From NCBI GenBank assembly GCA_964455395.1, contig CAYVWB010000059.1, positions 1-28,701 of the forward strand: 28,701 bases of DNA, in the 5' to 3' direction. Each line of letters opens with the position of its first letter. Position 1 is the first letter of the stretch. The DNA comes from CAYVWB01 sp964455395 (GTDB taxonomy: Bacteria > Desulfobacterota > Desulfovibrionia > Desulfovibrionales > Desulfovibrionaceae). A model generated the notes under the pieces. It had not been told where the DNA came from. It saw only the letters and a program-made list of their open reading frames with translations, and made no database searches. Of the stretch, positions 22,586 through 28,701 are shown one piece after another. The position numbers and the translations under genes are program-made.

Positions 22586-23106
22586 CAGTCGCCCTCCATC
22601 GGCTGCTGCAGCGTGGCGAGGAAGTCGTCCCACCGGCTTCTGCCTGGCAACTCGTGCTCCACGTAGGCGATACGGCCGCCCTTCGCCACGCCGACCACCA
22701 GAGGGATGGCGCGCACGTTCAGGGCGTGGGCGAACACGGCTCCCTGGTCCACCAGCGCGGCAAGACCCCCGTCGGGATCCGCATAGCGTTTCAGGTAGCT
22801 TGCGGTGGCGGCTGCGTCGTTCTGCTGGGTCACCAAGTAGACGTCGCACCGCTCGCCCGACCACTGCCGGAACGCATTCACCGTGGGCGTATGATGTTTG
22901 CAGGCGCCGCACCACGTGGCGAAAAAGACGAGCACCACCGGTTTTTCCATGGCTTGCAGGTAGGGGCTGACGATGCTCTCCCCCGCCACGAAGGGAACCG
23001 CATTGCCGGGCAACTGGCGACCGTGGAGGCCGGAGCTTTCGCCGCAGCCGACGAGCCACGCGCTCAGGACGAGTCCACAGGCGAGCAGGCCAAGGTGTTT
23101 GCGCAT
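22585..23106 (-). CDS. TlpA/ResA-like thioredoxin lipoprotein
   Basis: The 173-residue protein carries a lipoprotein signal with lipobox LVGC (Cys21), followed by a thioredoxin domain with the active site FFATWCGACK (Cys66, Cys69) and a cis-Pro loop AIPLVVGV. It is expected to be a membrane-tethered periplasmic thiol reductase acting on cytochrome c maturation, oxidative repair or a specific client. ATG has GGAGG 6 bases upstream. The gene is followed by a tiny overlapping frame and then a cysteine-free paralogue, and preceded by a tRNA-thiolation-like enzyme 131 bases away. Two extra cysteines (Cys10 in the signal, one in GERCDVYL) are present. Client unknown. Confidence 0.92.
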   Translation of the reverse strand: MRKHLGLLACGLVLSAWLVGCGESSGLHGRQLPGNAVPFVAGESIVSPYLQAMEKPVVLVFFATWCGACKHHTPTVNAFRQWSGERCDVYLVTQQNDAAATASYLKRYADPDGGLAALVDQGAVFAHALNVRAIPLVVGVAKGGRIAYVEHELPGRSRWDDFLATLQQPMEGD

Positions 23107-23237
23107 GGGTTCCTCCGTGGCTTGGGTCGCCTGTTGGGAGTGACGACTCGTGCGTGACGTCTCGCCAGCCGGCGCATCGCATCGCCCTCCGCGGACGACG
23201 GTTTCGCTCCGGCCAGACACGTCTCGTTTCCACAAGG

Positions 23238-24356
23238 TTACATGGGTGATGTGACGGCTTCACGAAGCGCGGCGAGGTCGCGCTTGGCCAATTCCCAATC
23301 CGGCGGCGTCCAGCCGGCAGGCCGGGGCGCGTCCACATCCACGGCGACCTTCGCGGGGAGGCCGGCGGGAACGTCCCCGGCGCGTCCAGCCTCGCCCACG
23401 GCCTCGATGGAGACATCCACCACGCCGCCGCGCTTGCGGGCCTTGGACGAAAAGGAGGCGGCCATGGCTGCGGCTTCCCGCACGGCGTGTTCGTCCCACG
23501 GCTTGCCGGGCCATTGCCGTCCCAGACAAAGGGGGCCGGGGAAGTCCACCGTGTTGAAGAGCAGGTCGCCGGGGCTGGCCATGGTCTGCAGACGCTGGTT
23601 GTCGTGCTGGTCGCGGCCCACGCAGAGCCACCGGTCCTCGTTCCAGAACTGGCGTCCCAGGTTGGCGAGATGGAAGTCGTGCGCGGTGGGGGCGCCGCCG
23701 TGTTTCAGGAGGGGCCAGTAACGTTTGGCGCTCTCGGCTTCCGCGAGGAGGCACCCCCCCGCAGGCGTGGGAATTTCGGGCAGGGCGAATTGTTCCGCGA
23801 GGGCGAGCTGGTCCTTGCGGCCGCGCCCGGAGACGCCGAGCAGTCGGCTGCGGTCCAGCACGCCGGCTTCCTCCACCGCAGTGGGCGGGAGGTGGAGCGC
23901 GCATAGCGGCCGTACGAGGATGTCTCGGACGTCGGCGTCCCTGCTGATGATGTTGAGGGCGTCGCGGCGCTGGGACATGGGCCGTTGGCCGAGCACTTCG
24001 CCGGAGACGACGCATTTGGCGCCAAGCGCCTCCATGCGGGCCTTGGCGCGTTTCAGCATGAGGATCTTGCAGTCCACGCAGGGGTTGAGCCGCTTGCCGT
24101 AGCCGTGGGAGGGGCCGTGGACCATCATGCGGACGTAGTCCTCGCCGACGTCGATGGCTTCGATGTCGAGGTCGTAGAGCGATCGCCAGCGGTCGAGCTG
24201 CTCGGGCTTGCCGAAGAAAGGGCTGATGAAGTGCAGGCATTTGACGCGTCTGCCTTGCGCTTGCACGACCTTTGCGGCGAGGATGGAGTCGAGCCCTCCG
24301 GAAAAGAGGGCCACGGCGTCGTACGGGGAAGGGGTTGATGGCGTTGGATTGTGCAT
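23238..24356 (-). CDS. PP-loop ATPase related to ThiI/MnmA tRNA thiolation enzymes
   Basis: The 372-residue protein has the adenylating PP-loop LFSGGLDSILAAKV (SGGLDS 19-24) of tRNA sulfurtransferases. Cys93 and Cys96 (NPCVDCK) and Cys202 (AGGCLLAE) are placed like the three cluster-binding cysteines of Fe-S dependent thiolases such as TtuA. The core continues with VVSGEVLGQRPMSQ and LLGVSGRGRKDQLALA. About residues 225-325 form a second domain (FHLANLGRQFWNEDRWLCVG), reminiscent of an NFACT-R-like RNA-binding domain. It probably makes a thiolated tRNA base, but position and sulfur donor are unknown. The ATG at 24354-24356 is chosen because the PP-loop follows at the usual distance; the longer frame upstream is not family-like. 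Divergent from recA. Confidence 0.82.
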   Translation of the reverse strand: MHNPTPSTPSPYDAVALFSGGLDSILAAKVVQAQGRRVKCLHFISPFFGKPEQLDRWRSLYDLDIEAIDVGEDYVRMMVHGPSHGYGKRLNPCVDCKILMLKRAKARMEALGAKCVVSGEVLGQRPMSQRRDALNIISRDADVRDILVRPLCALHLPPTAVEEAGVLDRSRLLGVSGRGRKDQLALAEQFALPEIPTPAGGCLLAEAESAKRYWPLLKHGGAPTAHDFHLANLGRQFWNEDRWLCVGRDQHDNQRLQTMASPGDLLFNTVDFPGPLCLGRQWPGKPWDEHAVREAAAMAASFSSKARKRGGVVDVSIEAVGEAGRAGDVPAGLPAKVAVDVDAPRPAGWTPPDWELAKRDLAALREAVTSPM

Positions 24357-24469
24357 TGCAGCCAGGGTAAGCCGAGTTGCGCGGTCTGGCAATGGGGATG
24401 GAAAAATCCATGGGAGAAGGGGAGAAGGCGCCGCCGCCATGCCCCGGACCCGCCGACGACGGCTCAACC

Positions 24470-24483
24470 GCCGAGTGCTCGGC
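24470..24483. repeat. Inverted repeat in the recA upstream region
   Basis: GCCGAG and CTCGGC surround a two-base centre in the 296-base gap between the divergent PP-loop gene and recA. It could be an operator. No recognisable LexA box of the E. coli or B. subtilis type was seen in the gap, which holds no gene. Confidence 0.3.
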
Positions 24484-24652
24484 TAGCCCCCTTCCCACCA
24501 TTTGCCCCCGCCGCCGGCTTCTGATACAGCCTCTACACGGCGGCCGCGGCCCAGCTCAACGGGTGGAGACACGCCGCCGCCGCCTCACGAGCAAGCCATT
24601 CCGCACCATTCACGCCCATTTCCTCACGCCGCCCCGGCGGCTCGGAGACGTC

Positions 24653-25711
24653 ATGGCCAAGAAACCACAAGTCGACCCCCAGGCGCTGCGCGCCGAAGCC
24701 CTCAAGACGGCCCTCTCCACCATCGAACGCAAGTACGGCCAGGGCTCCGTCATGCGGCTTTCGGACGACGCGCACGTGCATATCCCCATCATCCCCAGCG
24801 GCTCCATCAGCCTGGACCTCGCCCTCGGCGTGGGCGGCATCCCCCGCGGCCGCGTGACGGAGATATACGGCCCCGAGTCCTCGGGCAAGACCACGCTCGC
24901 CTTGCATGTCATCGCCGAGTGCCAGAAACAAGGCGGCACCGCCGCCTTCGTGGACGCGGAACACGCTCTGGACGTGAAGTACGCCAGGCGTCTGGGCGTG
25001 AAGACCGAGGAGTTGCTCATCTCCCAGCCGGACTACGGCGAGCAGGCGCTGGACATCGCGGACATGCTGGTGCGTTCCGGCGCTGTGGATCTTGTGGTGG
25101 TGGACTCCGTGGCTGCGCTCATCCCCCAAGCCGAACTGGAAGGCAACATGGGCGAGACCCAAGTGGGCGGACAAGCCCGACTCATGAGCCACGCCATGCG
25201 CAAGCTTACCGGCGCCATCCACAAGTCGAGCGTCTCCGTGGTCTTCATCAACCAGATCCGCATGAAGATCGGCACCATGGGTTACGGCAGCCCGGAGACA
25301 ACCACCGGCGGCAACGCCTTGAAGTTCTACAGCTCCCTCCGGCTGGACATCCGCAAGATCCAGTCCCTGAAAGACAAGGAGGAAGCCTACGGCATCCGCG
25401 CTCGCGTGAAGGTCGTGAAGAACAAGATCGCGCCGCCCTTCCGCGAAGCCCTCTTCGACATCATTTACGGCACGGGCATCTCCCGCGAAGGCGAGTTGCT
25501 GGACATGGGCGTGGACGCCGGCATCGTGGAAAAGAGCGGCGCGTGGTACTCCTTCGGCAGCGAACGCCTGGGCCAAGGCAAGGAGAACGTGCGCGCCTTC
25601 CTGCAGGAAAACGACGACATCCGCCAAGCCATCGAGGCCCAGCTGCTCGAACACCTGGGCATGGTCGAACCCCAGGCCCCGACCGAGGAAGACGCCAGCG
25701 AGACCGCCTGA
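24653..25711 (+). CDS. recA: RecA recombinase
   Basis: The 352-residue protein is a full-length RecA: Walker A GPESSGKT (73-80), VVVDSVAALIP (Walker B), the MAW/L1-L2 DNA-binding loops around MGETQVGGQARLMSHAMRKLTG and INQIRMKIGTMGYGSPETTTGGNALKFYSS, and an acidic C-terminal tail (PTEEDASETA). It forms filaments on single-stranded DNA, exchanges strands and triggers LexA self-cleavage. ATG at 24653 follows GGAG at 6 bases and matches the family start; the frame is open further upstream but is not RecA-like. Followed after 167 bases by alaS on the same strand. No recX in between. Confidence 0.98.
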   Translation: MAKKPQVDPQALRAEALKTALSTIERKYGQGSVMRLSDDAHVHIPIIPSGSISLDLALGVGGIPRGRVTEIYGPESSGKTTLALHVIAECQKQGGTAAFVDAEHALDVKYARRLGVKTEELLISQPDYGEQALDIADMLVRSGAVDLVVVDSVAALIPQAELEGNMGETQVGGQARLMSHAMRKLTGAIHKSSVSVVFINQIRMKIGTMGYGSPETTTGGNALKFYSSLRLDIRKIQSLKDKEEAYGIRARVKVVKNKIAPPFREALFDIIYGTGISREGELLDMGVDAGIVEKSGAWYSFGSERLGQGKENVRAFLQENDDIRQAIEAQLLEHLGMVEPQAPTEEDASETA

Positions 25712-25878
25712 GCGAAACGCCGTACGCACACCGCGCACCGCCCCCGACCCTGCAGGCCAGGGACAAGCTGCGCCAAGTCGGGCGGCCCCGCATGCAGCGA
25801 GCGCATTGCGCACCCCACGCCATGCGCGGCGTCGTGAACCATGCGCCACAGCGCCAAACCCTCAAGCCACCCCACGCC

Positions 25879-28536
<2,658 letters not shown>

Positions 28537-28560
28537 CGCCTCTCCCCGCATCACTCCAGA

Positions 28561-28598
28561 ACGCCCCGCTGCGGCTACCGGCCACGGCGGGGCGTTTC
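28561..28598. terminator. Hairpin terminator after alaS
   Basis: ACGCCCCGC (28561-28569) pairs perfectly with GCGGGGCGT (28587-28595), followed by TTT. It lies 25 bases after the alaS stop and before the end of a convergent frame, so it may serve both strands. Confidence 0.65.
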
Positions 28599-28655
28599 CG
28601 TGTTGGGGACGCATCGCCTGCGCACGAAACGCGATACGTTCGCAACACGACGCAA

Positions 28656-28701
28656 CTAGGGCGCAGCGTTGCCGCAGAGGTTCATGTTGATGTTGCACGC
28701 C
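28656..28701 (-). CDS. Extreme C-terminus of a convergent gene cut by the window edge
   Basis: On the minus strand a frame enters at the right edge and reads ACNINMNLCGNAAP to TAG at 28658-28656. Thirteen of its 14 sense codons end in G or C, as in real genes of this window, and the stop lies just beyond the alaS terminator. Too short to identify. Confidence 0.4.
   Translation of the reverse strand, partial: ACNINMNLCGNAAP

Noticed and set aside
24510..24535. LexA (SOS) box before recA (CTGATACAG)
   Set aside because: The spacing does not fit the CTGT-N8-ACAG pattern and the match is short; lineage-specific LexA boxes cannot be excluded.
24502..25878. 459-codon N-terminal extension of alaS running through recA
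   Set aside because: It overlaps recA in another frame and shows no alaS-like sequence; the family start is at 25879.

Overview
The window is high-GC bacterial DNA that looks like a sulfate-reducing member of the Desulfobacterota, probably order Desulfovibrionales. The best single argument is a canonical DsrC with both C-terminal redox cysteines. The YcaO-TPR protein beside it, a thiM/thiE/thiamine-binding cluster and a recA-alaS pair fit the same group. Assignment is from recognised protein families only; no search was run. Two 10-N assembly gaps (15908-15917 and 19500-19509) lie inside thiM and clpB, and the second breaks the clpB reading frame artificially.

Layout. 1-2645 (+): tail of a small unknown gene, a YcaO-TPR protein, then dsrC with its own promoter, a leader with a clear hairpin, and a strong terminator. 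2659-5385 (-): a 908-residue protein of unknown function with TPR-like repeats, membrane segments and an exact CCHC zinc-knuckle motif. It is divergent from a short moaE (+) across a spacer holding a strong inverted repeat. 6036-10804 (-): a metallo-beta-lactamase-fold protein, a ClpV/TssH-type AAA+ ATPase and a family 9 glycosyltransferase, apparently one operon, with no other type VI secretion gene in view. 10972-14373 (-): pilT, a second PilT/PilU-type ATPase and two zinc-ribbon proteins, one carrying a receiver-like domain whose phospho-acceptor is Glu. 14796-16687 (+): thiamine-binding protein, thiM, thiE (thiamine salvage and synthesis), followed by a short thiE-like remnant. 16875-17315 (-): a HEPN-type protein. 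17453-21375 (-): a CbpA-type J protein and clpB (disaggregation), with a good promoter about 200 bases upstream. 21843-24356 (-): a PP-loop tRNA-thiolation-like enzyme, then a TlpA-type lipoprotein thioredoxin, a possible tiny coupled gene, and a cysteine-free paralogue of the thioredoxin. 24653-28536 (+): recA and alaS, followed by a terminator and the extreme 3' end of a convergent gene at the right edge.

Most of the window is housekeeping. The places that do not look routine are the zinc-knuckle protein, the Cys-x2-Cys / Ser-x2-Ser thioredoxin pair with overlapping gene junctions, the pseudo-receiver in the pilus-motor operon, the ClpV without a secretion system, and several structured leaders. 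No CRISPR array, tRNA, rRNA, insertion sequence or prophage gene was seen.
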